A model generated the notes under the pieces. That model saw nothing but the letters and a program-made list of their open reading frames with translations. It made no database searches and was not told the DNA's origin. A stretch of DNA of 64,000 nucleotides from Nipponacmea schrenckii (lineage: Eukaryota > Mollusca > Gastropoda > Lottiidae): positions 18,538,001-18,602,000 of the forward strand of contig JAUJPP010000012.1 in assembly GCA_030562195.1 (NCBI GenBank). Direction: 5' to 3'. Made by a program: the position numbers and the translations under genes. Shown here piece after piece: positions 48,771 to 61,490 of the stretch. The number at the start of each line of letters is the position of its first letter. The stretch's first letter is position 1.

Positions 48771-50869
48771 GTAATCTCTGCCCCTGAAGGATTATGAAAA
48801 TTTACAGAATCACTCTGATATATGAAAGAACAATTTTGAAGTATTAATAAGATACTTATTAAGTATCGGTACCAGTACTAATAATCAAATTACTCTGATC
48901 AAATTATAGAATGCATCTTGTCTTTTAAATATCTTAATTAAATTGTTTTTGACTTGAAACCTTTTGGCTGCCATTCATAATAAAATTTGAGTAAGCAAAA
49001 AGAAAATTGATAAGAGTGTAAAAGAACTTGGCAAGAACTGGATGAAATGCTAGAAAAATATCAGTAAGGAAAATATAAATTATTAGATTGTAATTCAAGA
49101 ACCACCTTCTTAGATTTATCAGACGCCAGTTATTTTTAGTAACGTTCTAGTTTACCAGCTTTCTTACATGAAATTCTTTAAGGTCGGTATATTTAGATCT
49201 ATTTGGCACCGTATACTGGGCTAGGGGGCCCTTTACTATCAGTGTATCGGTTGTAAGCCGTGCTGTGCTCTGGTTTGGCTGAAAAAAATGGTTTTTATCT
49301 CAATCAGTGTTCTTTAGTGAATGTTAATTTGTACATTGCCTATTATTAGTTGTTGTTTTCACCCAGTATGTAACCTTTAATTCAAGGTATATTTGTGGTA
49401 TTTGATCAAAGCTGGAGGTGTGGTAAATAGATATTGTTTATGTTTGTGTTTGGGGTTAATTATTTAACTGTAAATAACTTCAAGGAATAATTTTTACTGA
49501 TCTCAAGTTTTTTTCCTTCTGACTTCAATAATGATATCTCTTGATATTTATTGCTGTGATAAGCGTTATGAAATGTACACAGGTAAGGCAGTTTAGAGCT
49601 TTACGATAAGGAAATTTTCTTGACGATTGGAATTTAATATACAGTTGATTTTTTTGGGGAATAGGCCTACCTTAAGAGCAAGCATATAAGTAGTGTGGAA
49701 GTACTTTTATAATCTCCTTTGGAATATATATATTGATTTTGCTGATGAGAAGGGACACTGATGGCTGAAATTGAAATCTTTCAGTCAGTTAACTGTATAT
49801 TCATACTAGTTACTAAATATGTATTATTTATTTTTTCTACATCGTATTTCAAATTAACTACTTTAAATGGGAAATTTAATTGATATGTTTCAATATTTCT
49901 GACAAATAAATCATTTAATTTATACCCTGGTAGGCCTAATAATTAGACCGCAACAGTTGGTATTGTCTAGTGTTGACTTGGTTTCTTGTTTCCAAGACTA
50001 AGGTAGCCTGAAATTGATGGTAGGGACAGTACCTTTTAGAATTGGTATAACTAACAGCAGTCTAATTAAAGGATGAAGTATGCTGAATAAATATATAGGT
50101 ACCGATCAATTATTATTATTATTAAACCTACTAACATAGTTCTATATTACTTACATAGATCTGATCTCACCTTTCACACACTACATACACCTCTATTTAT
50201 TATCTTTATGACTCAATATCTTCTACTACATACTGGATCAGATGTTCTTACCATCTTATCAAATATAAGGTACCGGTACCGTACTTTATTTATCTGGTTA
50301 TAAAATATTTGATACCAGTTATTTTGTAGCCATATATTATATTATTATGTATTCAATAACTTATAATAAAATCAGGTTCCAGGCAAGCATTTAATATAAA
50401 TTATGATATTTGATCTATATTCTAAGCATTAAGCTTATTCTTTTTCATTATCTAAAAAAAATATTATCAGCCTCAAAATAAAAGTATTAGTCATAGAATG
50501 TAGGTGCATTGATAACAATATAAATATTTGTAGGTTTCTCTCCTAGAAATTTTAAAATATTTTTTTTTTTTTTTTTTTTTTTTAAATAAAAGAATTTTAA
50601 TCAACCAGAAACTCGGATATTAGATCTCATTTTTCCACATAAAAAAAAAAATATAAAAAATGTTACTGACATCAATTCTCAGAAAAAATAACTGAAAAAA
50701 TTTAAAAGAAATAAATTATTTTGCTCAGACAATGATATATTTTATAGTCATTATCAATTTTCATAGTTTCAATTGTTTCATTATTATTATCTTCTCATAA
50801 TCTTATAATGATAGTCTTTTGTTTACTAATTAAGATTTCAAAAGTACCAGTTGTCCTAAATTAAGTACT
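48771..50869. other. Non-coding stretch with a long poly-T
   Basis: AT-rich, no gene recognised. A T24 run at 50560-50583, with A-runs soon after, may mark a retroposed tail on the minus strand. Confidence 0.5.
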
Positions 50870-51868
50870 AATTGAGATTTCAAAATAGCCTACTTGTAGT
50901 TTTTTGTGTACTATTTGAGATTTCAAAGTACAGGTTGTCTTTTGTGTACTTATTTAGATTTCACAGTACTGGTAGTCTTTTGTGTACTTATTTAGATTTC
51001 AAAGTACTGGTAGTCTTTTGTGTATTTATTTAGATTTCAAAGTACAGGTTGTCTGATGTGTACTTATTTAGATTTCAAAGTACTGGTAGTCTTTTTTGTA
51101 CTTATTTAGATTTCAAAGTACAGGTAGTCTTTTGTGTACTAATTGAGATTTCAAAGTACAGGTGGTTTTTTGTGTACTAATTCAGATTTCAAAGTACAGG
51201 TAGTTTTTTGTGTATTAATTGAGATTTCTAAGTACTGTAGTCTTATGTGTACTTATTGAGATTTCAAAGTACAGGTAGTTTTTTTGTGTACTAATTGAGA
51301 TTTCAAAGTACTGTAGTCTTTTGTGTACTTATTGAGATTTCAAAGTACTGTAGTCTTTTGTATACTTATTTAGATTCAAAGTACAGGTAGTCTTTTGTGT
51401 ACTAATTGAGATTTCAAAGTACTGATAGTCTTTTGTGTACTAATTGAGATTTCAAAGTACTGTAGTCTTTTGTGTACTTATTTAGATTCAAAGTACAGGT
51501 AGTCTTTTGTGTACTTATTTAGATTTCAAAGTACAGGTAGTCTTTTGTGTACTAATTGAGATTTCAAAGTACAGGTGGTTTTTTGCGTACTAATTCAGAT
51601 TTCAAAGTACAGGTAGTTTTTTGTGTATTAATTGAGATTTCTAAGTATTGTAGTCTTATGTGTACTTATTGAGATTTCAAAGTACAGGTAGTTTTTTGTG
51701 TACTAATTGAGATTTCAAAGTACTGTAGTCTTTTGTGTACTTATTGAGATTTCAAAGTACTGTAGTCTTTTGTGTACTTATTTAGATTCAAAGTACAGGT
51801 AGTCTTTTGTGTACTTATTTAGATTTCAAAGTATAAATAGTCTTTTGTGTACTAACAGAGATTTCAGT
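50870..51868. repeat. Minisatellite, ~37-bp unit with ~413-bp higher-order repeat
   Basis: ATTTCAAAGTACAGGTAGTC plus TTTTGTGTACTTATTTAG recurs about 26 times. A run of distinct variants (GGTGGTTTTT, then ATTCAG, GTATTAATTGAG, CTTATGTG) occurs at 51161 and again at 51574, so a block of about 413 bp was duplicated inside the array. Confidence 0.94.
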
Positions 51869-52249
51869 ACCAGTAGCCTATTTTTAAAATCGTCCCTTAC
51901 AACTGAAAACTGAAAATACTCGGAACAAAAGAGCGCCAGATGGATGAGAAATCAATGGAGATTATTTTATTATAAAGATAATAATACAACAGATGTACCA
52001 ACATAAGTTATTAAATTGATTTGCTCAAATCTAATAGGATCTTAAATTGCCATAAGACATTGCAATTGGTATAGACTTTGGCCCTATTCATGACGTTCCA
52101 TCTTTTGTTTGAAGTATTGCACTTTTATAAGGTAAAATATTTTACACATACATATTGTATTTATTACAATTCTTGATTTTATAATTGACAGTTTAAGACG
52201 CGATATATTGGACAATACCATAATATTTACCTTTAAAGCCAATAATATT

Positions 52250-52645
52250 AACTGCGTTTCCACTTAGAATTGTGAAGTAAAAGCTATCTTTAAAGCCAGC
52301 TTTATTGCCAAACACGCAGTGTTTCTACTATTTTTTTCTGGTTCCCAAACCACTTTGGTTTTGATCAAAAATGTGGCACATTATTGACAGGTTGCAATGT
52401 AAAAGACTACCGATTTTGCGCGTGAGACCGTAAATACTTCCCTATTGCCCAACGAGAAAAAGCCAGCTTTTTGCATTTCCACTTGTTTAAGAAGCTGGCT
52501 TTAAAGCTAGCTTTCATATCGCCCCGATAAATTTCCGAATGCAAAAGGGGAGGTTATCGGTTCCCAAACCATAATGGTTCGGCAATTTAATGAGTGGAAA
52601 CACAGAAAAGACAGCGGGCTTTTTGGCCAGGGGGAAACACTGAAC
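52250..52645 (+). mobile_element. Non-autonomous DNA element, GCGTTTCCAC-type ends
   Basis: Starts CTGCGTTTCCACTTAGAATT and ends GGGGGAAACACTG; the ends are loosely inverted. Inside, AAAGCCAGCTTTATTGCC, GGTTCCCAAACCAC and GAAGCTGGCTTTAAAGC form inner inverted repeats. The first ~200 bp recur inverted at 54245-54472. The end text resembles hAT-type MITEs (inference). Confidence 0.65.
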
Positions 52646-53104
52646 AAACTCCACTTTAAAATATTACTTTACTTTTGCTTGTTCAGTCATTTAACTTCAC
52701 AACATTCTTCATTTATATTGATTATTAAAGATTAAAACAATGAAATGTATGCATCAGGACAACCAATAGATGGCCATATTAATAGGGAAGGGATATTATT
52801 TTTTTTGCTTATGGTGGATGTAAAACATGCTGATTTAAACAAAACATGCCTAATTGGAGAATTTTTTTTTTATATTTGACCATCAATAATATATATAGCC
52901 TTTATATTTTCTAAGCTTATTTTGATATCAAATGAAGAAGTTTAAAATAAGTACTTTGCAAATTGTCAGTAATATCTTCAATATTGATAACCTCTTTGAA
53001 CATTGAATACCCTCGGTATTTGTTTTTAAAATCTTTTTGGTTCTAGATGGTGGATGTAAAACATGCAGATTTAAAGGAAATTGGAGAATTTTTTTTTTAT
53101 ATTT

Positions 53105-53650
53105 ATTTTATACATCAATTTGATATGTCTGCAGATATCACTTTGATATGTCTGCAGATGTCACTTTGATATGTCTGTAGAAATCACTTGGATATGTCTG
53201 CAGATATCACTTGAATATGTCTGCAGATATCAATTGGATATGTCTCTAGATATCACTTGGATATGTCTGTAGATATCACTTGGATATGTCTCCAGATATC
53301 ACTTGGATATGTCTCTAGATATCACTTGGATATGTCTGTAGATATCACTTGGATATGTCTCTAGACATCACTTGGATATGTCTCCAGATATCGCTTGGGT
53401 ATATCTCCAGACATCACTTTTATATGTCTCCAGATTTCACTTGGATATGTCTCCAGATATCACTTGGATATATCTCCAGACATCACTTTTATATGTCTCC
53501 AGATATCACTTTTATATGTCTCCAGATATCACTTGGATATGTCTCTAGACATCACTTCGATATGTCTCTAGATATCACTTGGATATGTCTCTAGATATCA
53601 CTTGGATGTATGTCTCTAGATATCACTTGGATGTATGTCTCTAGATGTTG
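53105..53650. repeat. Minisatellite, 23-bp unit
   Basis: ATATCACTTGGATATGTCTC plus TAG/CAG repeats about 23 times; TGGATATGTC anchors at 53281 and 53304 give the period. Because no frame of the unit holds a stop, an 81-codon frame cycles through all three frames; it is not a gene. Confidence 0.94.
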
Positions 53651-54244
53651 AAGACTGATCTCTGGAATAGTATTTTCCAGCAGTAGAGTTGTCATTCTAC
53701 TGTGTAATAAATATATCAAATGTAAGCCATGTAGACTCACTGAATAGGGATACCAATATAATGAACTGCATAAATCAAAATTTGTCGTTCTTTTATTATA
53801 AAATTCAAATAATTGAGAAAAGAAGCCAAGGCAAATAAGATGTTAACTTTAGCCTAATAGTTATTGAAGTAAGTTATAGCCCACCTGTATGGTAAAACTA
53901 GTAGAAAATTTGATTAGTTCAATGAGTGATTGGTATAATGATAAAAGTATTTTGTTACTAATAAAAGATGGTACAGTACCACCTGTATGCTATACTCAAC
54001 CTGATAGTACTTAACATACTTTATTAGTATGGCTAATAGTTACCATATTTACTGGTCTTACTACCTGTTGATATTAGTACTTCAACTTCAAGATTAAGGA
54101 TGGAACTCTATCTGACTTGGGTCAATTATACCATGTTAGTTCTATTTTGTATTATTACTAAAAGGTATTACTACACTTTAAACATTGAATATGAGAAATT
54201 TTGATTTAAATTTGAAATTATATTTTGTCAAACCTCCTTTGAAG
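53651..54244. other. Non-coding stretch, nothing recognised
   Basis: AT-rich, no frame or repeat of note. Confidence 0.45.
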
Positions 54245-54472
54245 ATTTAAAGGCCGTCTTTTTCTCGTTCCGCAATTGAGAAGTACTCGTTTTATGGTCT
54301 GACATGCAACATTGGTAGTCTTGTTCATAATGACTTGTAAATAACGTGCCACGTTTTTTAATCAAGACTAAAGTGGTTCGGGAACCAGATAAACTAAAGC
54401 ATGTTCGGCAATAAAGCTGGCTTTAAGGCTAGCTTTACTTCACAATTCCAAGTGGAAACGCAGGTTATTATA
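54245..54472 (-). mobile_element. Inverted partial copy of the 52250-52645 element
   Basis: Read in reverse it starts GCGTTTCCACTTGGAATTGTG and carries AAAGCCAGCTTTATTGCCG and GGTTCCCGAACCACTTT, matching the first ~200 bp of 52250-52645. The two form an inverted pair about 2 kb apart. Confidence 0.75.
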
Positions 54473-54594
54473 CAAAATTTACTGACAGAATTTTTTGGGC
54501 ATATTTAACAGATTCAGATGAGCTTCAATGAATCAGTGGGTTTGATGAACACTTTATTGGTTTAATCTTGGCATTGAGATATACCTTAGCATTT

Positions 54595-54835
54595 TTAGAG
54601 CTGTGTCAGAGATACAGGTCCGAGCGACTGACATGGGAAAGAATGTAGTTTTAATGGGACAATAAACTAAAACCCCATATTTTATTTTGAAAATCCCTTA
54701 GTGGTTGAAATGGGAAGTAATGGAATGGGCTATTGCTGCAGTCCTGCCCAAATCTGTCCCTCTTCATTAGCCCATTCAGTGTCAGAAAAGTAAGACATAT
54801 TACGTCCATTTCATTCCATTTACCAATCAGACAAA
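54595..54835 (+). repeat. SINE-like element
   Basis: TTAATGGGACAATAAACTAA, GGGCTATTGCTGCAGTCCTG, TTCATTAGCCCATTC and CAGAAAAGTAAGACATATTA follow the order of the unit at 10590-10960. The GTGCACGTTAAA block is decayed. Confidence 0.55.
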
Positions 54836-54899
54836 ACTAAATCTTAATTTAATGTACATCTTGAAAACATAGGCATAGGCAAATATTCATTGCATTTTT

Positions 54900-56106
54900 A
54901 TACGCCCACATGGAAATGTGGACGTATATTGCCGTCGCCCCTGTCCGTCCGTCCGTCGGTCCGTCCACATTTGTTGTATCCACGATAGAGCCTACAGTTT
55001 TTATCTGATCTTAATGAAACTTGGTATACATGTATATATTGATGATATCTTGGTCAAGTTCGAAAATAGAAATAATTGCATTAGCGGTTTTTGAGTTATT
55101 GCCCTTGACTTAGTAAAAACGTGTCAAATATGGGTTGTATCCACAATAGAGGCTACAGTTTTTATCCGATCTTAATGAAACTTGGTATACCCTGTATATA
55201 TTGATGATATCTCGGTCAAGTTCGAAAATAGAAATAATCGCATGAGCGGTTTTTGAGTTATTGCCCTTGACTTAGTAAAAACGCGTCAAATTTGGGTTGT
55301 ATCCACAATAGAGGCTACAGTTTTTATCCGATCTTAATGAAACTTGGTATACATGTATATATTAAGGATATCTCTATCAAGTTCGAAAATGGAAATTATC
55401 GCATGAATGGTTTTTGAGTTATTGCCCTTGACTTAGTAAAAACGCGTCAAATTCGGGTTGTATTCACAATAGAAGCTACAGTTTTTATCTGATCTTGATG
55501 AAACTTGGTATATACGTATATATTGATATCTCGGTCAAGTTCGAAAATGGAAATTATCGCATGAAAGGTTTTTGAGTTATTGCCCTTGACTTAAAAAAAT
55601 CTTGTCAAAATTTTAGTTTCGATAAAATAAATCCTCCAATTTTCAGAGGATGTTGATGAAACTTGGTGTGAGCATTGGAATTGATTAGGCCTCAGTCACG
55701 TTTGAATTTGACAGTTTTTCAATGAATTGTTTTAATTATTGCCCTTGACTTAGTAAAATTGCGTCAAAATTCTATTGTGGTTGTGATTTCAAAGGATTTT
55801 GATGGAACTTGGTGTAAGCATCAGAATTGATAAGACATTAGTCAAGATTGAATTTCTGACTTTTTTAAACAAATGGTTTTTGGGTTATTGCCCTTGACTT
55901 AGTAAAATAAGCTACAATTTTTTAATAGATTTGATGAAACTTGGTACGAGTATTGAAATAGATAAGATGGTGGTCAAGTTTTAATTTGACAATTTTCCAT
56001 GAACAGTTTTTTTAGTTTTTGCCCTTAACTTCAATATTAATTCAGTGAATGTTTTTGAGTTATTGCTCTATTTATTTTTCAAATTCAATGCTGCCAGTGG
56101 GCGTAT
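54900..56106 (+). mobile_element. TIR element with ATACGCCCAC ends and iterated 161-bp core
   Basis: ATACGCCCAC at 54900-54909 is repeated inverted at 56097-56106. A palindrome CCACATGGAAATGTGG sits at the left end, followed by a GTCC microsatellite (54935-54965). The body is built from ~161-bp units: GTTGTATCCAC anchors at 54973, 55134, 55296 and 55457 (TATTCAC), then three or four diverged units sharing GAAACTTGG and GAGTTATTGCCCTTGACTTA. There is no coding frame. Elements of this look are widespread in mollusc genomes (recalled, not searched). Confidence 0.85.
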
Positions 56107-56454
56107 GTTACCTTGCCTGGCAAGCTATCTTTCAAATATGATACCCTGTAGTGAGACCATTGGTGTATGCCAGGATTAAATTTTCAGATAATCTATAAAG
56201 GAAATGATGTCATGAAATAAGCTAGTTATCTATGTGGATGTAGTAGATGTAGAAGCTATAAAGATAGATGTAGATTATTGAAACACCTGTTGATATACTC
56301 TAAGATAACAGTAGATCATATTTACAGTCAGTTTTAATAGATATATAGTACCCTTTAACACTATATTTATACCATTTACTAATCTAGTTGAACTTAAAGC
56401 AACCATCCCATACAAATAAATCCATATGGTCTTATTCTAATTTAAGGAGGATTT

Positions 56455-56515
56455 GAGTGTTGCAGTCTTCTGATTGGTCAACCTCCAAAATCAATATTTG
56501 AATCAATTTTTCTAT
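56455..56515. repeat. Short inverted repeat with CCAATCAGA arms
   Basis: TCTTCTGATTGGTC and ATCCAATCAGATAAC are inverted about 40 bp apart. A very similar arrangement lies at 61415-61490, so this is a small dispersed foldback element. It lies about 400 bp upstream of the NCK coding exon. Confidence 0.5.
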
Positions 56516-56887
56516 CCAATCAGATAACTTTATTTCGTCAAATGTGGATTTTATTTTAGAGCTTAGTTTTCAAAAATAATATGTTCCTTGAAGGGTAAAT
56601 TTTGATGTTTAATTGACAACTTTCTGCTCCAGTTTGGGCAAATGAAGGGAGAGGGAAAGTCAATGCTAAGCTGTGTTTAATTAGAAGATTTTTAGTAATC
56701 CGTAATTTTCGTAGCCTGTAACACTGCAAAAGTGGCTTTGGACTAATGTCCCAACAGGGTTCAGAGCAAATTGATGTTATTAGTTTCCCATGTATATATA
56801 TAGAAAATTAAATAATCCCCTTTTATTCTCTATCATGTCAGAAGTCAGATTGATGTTTACTAACTTATAAACGGTGTATATTTTCAG

Positions 56888-57926
56888 GTAGTTAAACATG
56901 GCAGAGGAAGTGGTAGTTGTAGCTAAATATGATTACAAAGCTGAAAATACTCAGGAATTGAACATTAAAAGGAATGAGCGTCTCACGTTGCTAGATGATA
57001 GCAAGGATTGGTGGAAGGTTCAAAATGCTGGTAACAAATCAGGATATGTGCCCTCAAATTATGTGAAACGTGTCAAACCTAAAGTAGGTTTGTTGACGTC
57101 TCTAAAACATTCTATCGGAAGGAGTAAGAAGGATCAGCGTGAACGAGGAGCTGTCACGTGCGCATCACCATCATTGCGAAATGGAGATTCACACAGAAAT
57201 CAATCTCACCGCACCCCACCACAAAATAATGCTACTGCACAAGTTATTTACGAGCCCGCTACTGTCAAATACATGTACACTGCACAACGTACGGACGAAA
57301 TGTCCTTGATGAAAGGGGAAACTATCGTTGTGGTTGAAAAATCAAGTGATGGTTGGTGGAAAGGTCAAAAGGACGATGGATCAGTTGGGTGGTTTCCTTC
57401 AAATTATGTGGACATCAATACCAATGGGAATGAAGAAGCTGACAATGTACAGTATTGGACAGCAGCTGGTGCTGAAACTTTAAGTCAAGAGTCTTTGGAC
57501 ATAGTCATTACTCTTTACCCTTTCAAATGTTCAAATAAGGAGGAATTAAGTTTTGAAAAAGGTGAACGGTTAGAAATTGTGGACAAACCTGTGGAAGATC
57601 CCGAGTGGTGGCGGGCTCGGAACAGTCGTGGAGAAATTGGACTCGTGCCACGCAGTTACGTTCAAATTTTAGATGACAATGTCAATGCTACTGGTAGTGA
57701 AAGGGCCACAAGTGTAACTAGTTCATGTACTCCTCAATCAGAATCTACCAGTAGTTTATCTAACGCCTCATCCTCAGGACAGGGGGGTCGGAAACAATTT
57801 CACGTGTCGGGACCATTATCAGAAAAACATTGGTATTATGGACGGATTACTCGCCAACAGTGTGAGGATTTACTGGGTAAATATGGCGACAATGGTGATT
57901 TTTTAATAAGAGACAGTGAATCTACT
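56888..57926 (+). other. NCK: NCK exon with the start codon
   Basis: The acceptor is TATTTTCAG ending at 56887; the exon includes 10 bases of 5' UTR, the ATG at 56898 and 343 codons. It ends at 57926 before GTAAGT. The open frame runs on to 58034 only by intron read-through. Confidence 0.9.
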
Positions 57927-58756
57927 GTAAGTGTTCGTTTAGTGATTTCTTATTCCTTTCAACAATTTTATCGAGTTGGTACTAGGATTTTGAGTGCCAA
58001 GTGTCCAAGAGTTCCCTGTACATTGTTATATTGATATGTTTAAGCATCCATGTTTAGCTAAAAATGTCTTAAGCTTATAAGCTTTTCCACAAAAGGTGGT
58101 CAGGTGCCAGCTTATTCTCCTATGTTGAAGAAGTCATGATAAACCTTAAATAATAGTCGTTCATCTTCAATCCATTGCAAATAGATAAAAATTATCCTTC
58201 CCTAATTGTTTATTCTTTAAAGCATCATAAGCCATTTTCCTTGTATCACTAAAGTTTGTAAGGCAGCAATTGTTTCAAATGTTGGCTAGCAAACACAGCC
58301 GAACAGAGCCTGAAAAAGCGGTGTTGCTTTACCGTCTTTCTCTCTGTGGCTCTGATAGGCTGTATTTGATAATCACAATGGATACCAATCAAATTGTTGC
58401 ATTTACAAACCTCTTTGATACAGGTACAAAAACTATCTGTAGATAATAAATAGATTGACATTGTGAAGATTGAATTTGATTTTCCTTACTCTATCTTTGT
58501 TGAATTGTAAAGTGACATTTCACAATTTTTCCTTTTGTTTTTTCAGACTGGGCATTTTACAGTTGTGTTAAAAGCACCAACTAAAAATAAACATTTCCGT
58601 GTACAAATTAATGAAGAAGAAAAATACGAGATTGGACCGCAGAAGTTTAGTGATTTAGAGGAAATGATAGATCATTATAGAAGACATCCTATCTATAAAT
58701 CAGATTCAGAAAGACTGTATCTTGTAAAACCTTTTACATTGCCTCCAGACTTCTGA
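56898..58756 (+). CDS. NCK: NCK-type SH3-SH3-SH3-SH2 adaptor, join(56898..57926,58547..58756)
   Basis: Cytoplasmic adaptor that binds phosphotyrosine through SH2 and recruits proline-rich partners (WASP/WAVE regulators, PAK) through SH3 domains, linking receptors to actin. Two exons give 412 residues, against about 377-380 in vertebrate NCK1/2. SH3-1 spans about 5-60 (ALYDY-like AKYDY, WWKV, SNYV), SH3-2 about 119-174 ([12 protein letters not shown]), SH3-3 about 201-258 ([20 protein letters not shown]) and SH2 about 311-402 ([15 protein letters not shown] with the phosphate-binding Arg338, then KNKHFRVQI and LYLVKPF). The intron (57927-58546) is phase 0 and splits SH2 after the phosphate-binding loop. 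All key residues are present, so the gene looks functional. The ortholog of insect dreadlocks is expected. Upstream 5' exons are not identified. Confidence 0.95.
57927..58546 (+). other. NCK intron inside SH2
   Basis: A 620-bp GT-AG intron with donor GTAAGT and acceptor TTGTTTTTTCAG, phase 0. A 70-codon minus-strand frame inside it has no recognisable content. Confidence 0.92.
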
Positions 58757-61400
58757 CCCACAGTTTCAACTAGAATATTGGACTCTTAACTTATTTATTT
58801 CAGCATTCTTAACAAGCTCAGAGATCTTGCCACGTATTCTCGAAATGATCTTAGTCCTAAGACATCCTAGGGTCCTTACTTCTACACGTTTTGAATTTAT
58901 TAGCAGTTTTTTTGCTTTGAGACGAAATTGGATATCAATTTATTATTTTGTGGCGCATTTAATTTTTGCTCTCGGATGACACCTCCAATATTTCAGTGGA
59001 AAACGACACAAAGAAAGAATCGAACGTGCCACAAACTCCAAACAAACAGTCAAACAAATGCAACATTTAATAAACTGCTGGCAAACAATATTTCATAAGT
59101 CAGGCATCAGACAAGTACTTTATTTCTGTTCATTTCATTAATTAGAAAATATTATGTATAACAAAAAATACTAAGCTTTTTGCAAAAATGAAGATTGTAT
59201 CCCAAACTGCTATGCGATACCGCTTATTTTGAACACGGTTCTATCACTGATTCTAGGATGTCCTAGAGTTCAGATGGTTTTGAGAATATGGGGCCTTATT
59301 GTAATATTATTATTTCTTGAATTAAACTGGCCAGGATGGTTTAACATTAACAGGATTTTGTAATCTGGGACATCATCATTATTTTTTATATAAATTGGGA
59401 ATTTCAGATAATTTTTTGGGGGTAAAATTATTTTTTCAATCTTTGAGAATTTTCCAGTACAATTCAAAGCAAACATGTCTGGATGCACATGAAATGTATT
59501 TGAATAATTTAAGATTACTTATGGGTGATATCATTTTACATTAAGATTTTTTGAAATATTAAGTTTAACTAAGTTCTTCACAAATCCAAATCAGAAGTAT
59601 TGTATTCTGAAGTTCGGCTCAATTAAAGGGGCCCAGGCTTTATTTGTTTCGGGCAATCATCCGACAGCCTCAAACACATGAAATCTTTTGGTTAGCTAAT
59701 CAGAAATAGTCTACAGAGCTTAGCTTTGAAATTTGAGCCTTCAAATCCATGTGTATCCATAATTATCCGTGTTTGAAAATCATAATGCGTACAGCACAGA
59801 AAAAAAATGAAAAGTGAAATTTTTTGTTTGAGGTATATTTCAAGGTATTTTGCGATTTTCTTAGAGCTTGAGTATTTCTGAGGACTGTTTAAATGTATCA
59901 AAGGCCCAAAATGACCCCTACAAATCAAGTCTGGGCCCCTTTAAATATGGTTATAGTCTAAGTATAGAATCTTGAAAGCTTATTATGTTAACTGCAAATT
60001 ATCATACGAAACAAATACATCATTATGCCTTGTTATGAAATTTATAACAAACAGAAATTCAAAATATAGAAACCGTGTCTTGATTCTGACAATATTACCA
60101 ATTTCCTGATCATGCAAAACTCTATTGTTAATAGACAGCTATTGTATTATGCACATGCTTGAAGAATAACTTGTTATATTACTTGTTGCCAAAGAAAGAC
60201 ATGCAAAAGGCAGGACTAAAGATGCCAATCAAGTGCCACTCTCTTTCTAGTATATAGAACCTAAACTTACAGGTATGCTTGACATCTCTAGCAAGGTAAA
60301 TTTGTTATTACATTTTATGACAATTCTTTACACATTGTTAAGGATATGTAAAAGGTGGGATTAAGGCCATCAATCAAAATAAAATGACAGTTGTGTGTTT
60401 AGGCCACTCCCATAATAGTATAAAAATAGAAATGTTTAGTATTGCCTTATATAGCATCTCGAAATGCAAACTTGTTTATTAATAGACTGATGAAAATTTC
60501 AACACAATGGTACCAGTATCAAAAACTGTGCAATGGAGATCGAATCTTCAGTTTTCTACTTATTCAATATGTGAGTTTATTTTGTTAAAAAGTGATGAAA
60601 ACCTATAAATGTTGATTTTCAGATTATTGAAATTTCATTTGTAAATCAAATCTATAAATGTATAGATTTAAGCTTATTATTGTCTCTAGATCTTGGTTCC
60701 CAGGCTCGCATTACTCCTTTCCTGTATTTGGCTGCTCTGAGACCGAATTGCATGAACCAAAAGGATGGATTGTTGACTGATATGTTTGAAGGGGCCACTT
60801 ATAATTTAAAACACAATTTGAAATATTAAAACAGAAATTGAAACATGGTATTACTCAGAGTTTCAAACTATGCAGTCAAACAACTTACTGACCTATTCTG
60901 TGTCCCTTCTGATGATAGAAGTAGAACTTATTCTAATATTAATATTTGAGACAAGATCAGAAGACTCAAGACATTTGCTGAGAGGCTTTTATGATAGACA
61001 TTTTGTCAGTTAAACACTAGTTATATTGTGGGCTTTAGCTCTTCTATCAACAGTCCAGGATTATTTTTTCTGTGAAAGTTGTGTTTGAGGTTTTAGTGCC
61101 AAGTGATTATTACCTTTAAGGCCCCTACCCCTGTGAAGTTAACCTGGGAACCAAGGTTCTAGACAGACTTAAACTATGTACTCATCTGCTCACTACTTAC
61201 TATCTATGCATTCATTGATTCAGTCATAGTCATCACTTCATATCTCACAGCTTTCTCACTTCAAATGTAAATTAGAATATTCATATAACATGCTCAATAC
61301 CATTACTTTCTAAATTGGAACCTCAACCAGTTTCTTCTTAACGTTGCTTTACAAGGTTGGAATGTTCAATAATCAGAGACTTTATTTTGAACAAGTTAAT
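58757..61400. other. Probable NCK 3' UTR followed by intergenic DNA
   Basis: No coding frame. AATAAA at 59069-59074, about 310 bp after the stop, is a candidate poly(A) signal; others may be used. CATCCTAGGGTCC near 58866 and its near inverse GGATGTCCTAGAG near 59257 form a weak inverted pair. Confidence 0.45.
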
Positions 61401-61414
61401 TAAAACAATTTTAG

Positions 61415-61490
61415 AGTTCCAGTCATCTGATTGGTTTATAAATAAAATTTATTTTTAATTAAGCGTTATCCAATCAGATTACTGTGTTTC
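61415..61490. repeat. Short inverted repeat with CCAATCAGA arms, second copy
   Basis: TCATCTGATTGGTT and ATCCAATCAGATTAC flank an AT-rich loop; the right flank GGATTTTTTAT also resembles that of 56455-56515 (GGATTTTATTT). Confidence 0.5.

Noticed and set aside
53349..53594. 81-codon frame of repeated MSLDITWI-type text
   Set aside because: 23-bp minisatellite with no stop in any frame.
57927..58034. C-terminal extension of NCK reading through to 58034
   Set aside because: GTAAGT at 57927 is a strong donor and the SH2 domain continues in phase at 58547; the extension is intron read-through.
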